A stretch of DNA of 64,000 nucleotides, taken from NCBI RefSeq assembly GCF_901000735.1, contig NC_081542.1, forward strand, positions 31,382,111-31,446,110, written 5' to 3'. The translations under genes and the position numbers were made by a program. Each line of letters opens with the position of its first letter. The stretch's first letter is position 1. The notes beneath the pieces are model-generated. The model saw only the letters and a program-made list of their open reading frames with translations, ran no database searches and had not been told where the DNA came from. The stretch is from Corylus avellana. Lineage: Eukaryota; Streptophyta; Magnoliopsida; Fagales; Betulaceae. Shown in pieces: positions 62,706 through 64,000 of the stretch.

Positions 62706-63092
62706 GAGGAATGATAGGGACCCAACTTTTTTCCCAACAAAAGTCCAACTTTTGCCTTATTTATTTTTTAAAAATAAAATAAAATAAAAATGGAAAAAAT
62801 GTTTGAAGCAACCCTATCTATTTTTTGTCTTTCTTTTATTTGGTATTTTAAAAAAAATGAAAATTGGTATTTTTTTCATAATAATGTCATTTTTTTCAAG
62901 AAAATGTCATTATTATGAAGAAAAATACTATTTTTCATTTTTAAAAAAATATTAAATAAAAGAAAGGCATAAAATAGATAGGGTTGCTTCAGACATTTTT
63001 TCCATTTTTCATTTTTTTTTTTTTAGAAAAAAAAATAAAGGGTAAAAGTTGGACTTTTGTTGGGCAAAAAAGTTGTGTCTTTAGCATTTCTC
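62706..63092. mobile_element. Hairpin MITE, 387 bp, just 3' of the BBE-like gene
   Basis: Almost the whole element is an inverted repeat with arms of about 190 bp: CCCAACAAAAGTCCAACTTTT near 62727 has its inverse near 63050, and GCAACCCTATCTATTTT near 62808 its inverse near 62975. The ends are GAGGAATGATA and, in reverse, GAGAAATGCTA. The 9-bp direct repeat TTTTTCATT lies at 62697-62705 and 63093-63101. Superfamily not certain: Mutator-like by duplication size. Confidence 0.85.
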
Positions 63093-63352
63093 TTTTTCAT
63101 TTCTAGAATGACGAACAAACCCATAAATGAGCTGTCCTGAATGAGTAGTATTCGAAATAATTTGATGTTTCTTGCTGTCAAAATCAGTATCTCTTTATGT
63201 TTGTCGTCCCAACTACCCGGCACGCACAGACTATGCTCAGAATCAGTAGGCCTCATATCTGTCTAGACCATCAAACAAATTAGGGAATCACGATGTCTTA
63301 GGTGTCATGTTAAAGTGAGGGCAAATGTTATTTTTCATTTTCCTCACCATCT

Positions 63353-63385
<33 letters not shown>

Positions 63386-63567
63386 TTTTTTTTTTTTTTT
63401 TAAATCTCAAAATGTTGGAAGAGGGAAGATGGTGGGGAGATGGTGAGGGGAATTTTATCAAGTTTTAATTTTTTATGTTATATGTTAATGAAGATTCCGA
63501 GAGGTAGTGACTTGGTAATTTGAGAGATGTACTTTGAAAAAGAAAAAGAAAAGACAGGATAAGAGCT
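63093..63567. other. Spacer with (CT)n and poly-T
   Basis: CT dinucleotides at about 63353-63377 run into a T tract ending near 63402. I see nothing coding; the minus frame 63023-63256 overlaps the MITE arm. Confidence 0.7.
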
Positions 63568-64000
63568 CACTACAAAAAAATAACTATTTTCTGACGTGGC
63601 AAACAATACATAATTTTTGCCACGTCAGAAAATATTTTTCTGACGTGCTAAAAATAGCATGTTAGAATTTTTTGACATGTTGAAATAACACGTCAAAAAA
63701 TTCTGACGTACCAGTTTGGCGCGTCAGAATTTTCTGACGCTTCAATTTGGTGCGTCAGAATTTTCTGACGCACCAAAAATAGAGCGTCAGGAAAGAAAAA
63801 AAAATTTGGGCGGATTTTTGAAATTTGAAACACTTCTTATTTTCCCTCAATTTTTTCCTCTTTTTATTCTTCCCTCCTCATTTATTTTCCCTACACTTTC
63901 TGATCTCTCTCCTCTCCTCTCTCTCTCCACGGCAGATCAAAGAAAGCAGAAGAAGGAGAAGAAAAAGAAAAGGAGAAGAGAAGAAGAAAAAGAAAGGGAG
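63568..64000. mobile_element. Left end of another CACTA element, cut by the window edge
   Basis: CACTACAAAAAAATAAC at 63568 is a CACTA terminus. Inverted and direct copies of TCTGACGTG, CACGTCAG and TTTTCTGACGC follow up to about 63790, as in subterminal repeat arrays. Then comes a CT/GA-rich stretch. The right end is outside. Confidence 0.75.

Overview
The window looks like nuclear DNA of a eudicot plant, from a draft assembly: one run of 407 N, very AT-rich, no operons, and copia, gypsy, CACTA, Mutator-like (MULE) and Helitron-type remains throughout. The species cannot be told from the sequence. The only gene likely to serve the host is an intronless FAD-linked oxidoreductase of the berberine bridge enzyme-like (BBE-like) family at 60471-62547 (+). 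It appears interrupted by the assembly gap, but 59 identical bases lie on both sides of the gap. The two contig ends therefore overlap, and the gene is probably complete at about 536 residues.

Three more BBE-like copies lie on the minus strand, all dead. Copy A (8139-15115) is split by a 5.35-kb Ty1/copia element. Copy C (23728-23884) is a short fragment that preserves the empty insertion site. Copy B (25981-27599) is full-length in extent but full of stops and frameshifts. A and B form a subgroup that lacks the cysteine used for the second covalent FAD bond; the live gene has it.

Layout. 1-7.97 kb: a small CACTA element with 3-bp target duplication, a gypsy LTR-like repeat, a broken CACTA element with transposase exons and subterminal repeats, then a second degenerate LTR-like stretch. 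8.1-15.1 kb: BBE copy A with the copia insertion. 15.2-22.3 kb: AT-rich spacer, a MULE-type MITE, a Helitron-like end, and a gypsy 5' half split by a solo LTR. 22.3-27.6 kb: a duplicated segment with BBE fragment C, a MULE-type MITE, a short non-autonomous LTR element, and BBE copy B. 27.75-28.17 kb: another MITE. 29.9-34.0 kb: a 1.1-kb inverted duplication around a 1.8-kb spacer. 34.76-45.64 kb: a 10.9-kb Mutator-like transposon with about 207-bp terminal inverted repeats. Inside it, a broken transposase (-) and an intact small GRF-finger membrane protein gene (+) are transcribed toward each other, as mudrA and mudrB are in maize MuDR. 48.4-60.0 kb: palindromic repeats, then a nest of an old copia, a CACTA element inside it, a SIRE-like copia inside that, and a solo LTR inside its gag. 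A second short LTR element also lies in the old copia. 60.4-62.5 kb: the live BBE-like gene. 62.7-64 kb: a hairpin MITE, a CT/T repeat, and the start of another CACTA element.

The least ordinary items are the two-gene MULE with its membrane-anchored GRF protein and convergent repeat-filled middle, the 1.1-kb inverted duplication, the nested insertions with readable target duplications, and the false gap in the only live gene. All comparisons were made by eye; no alignment or database search was run.
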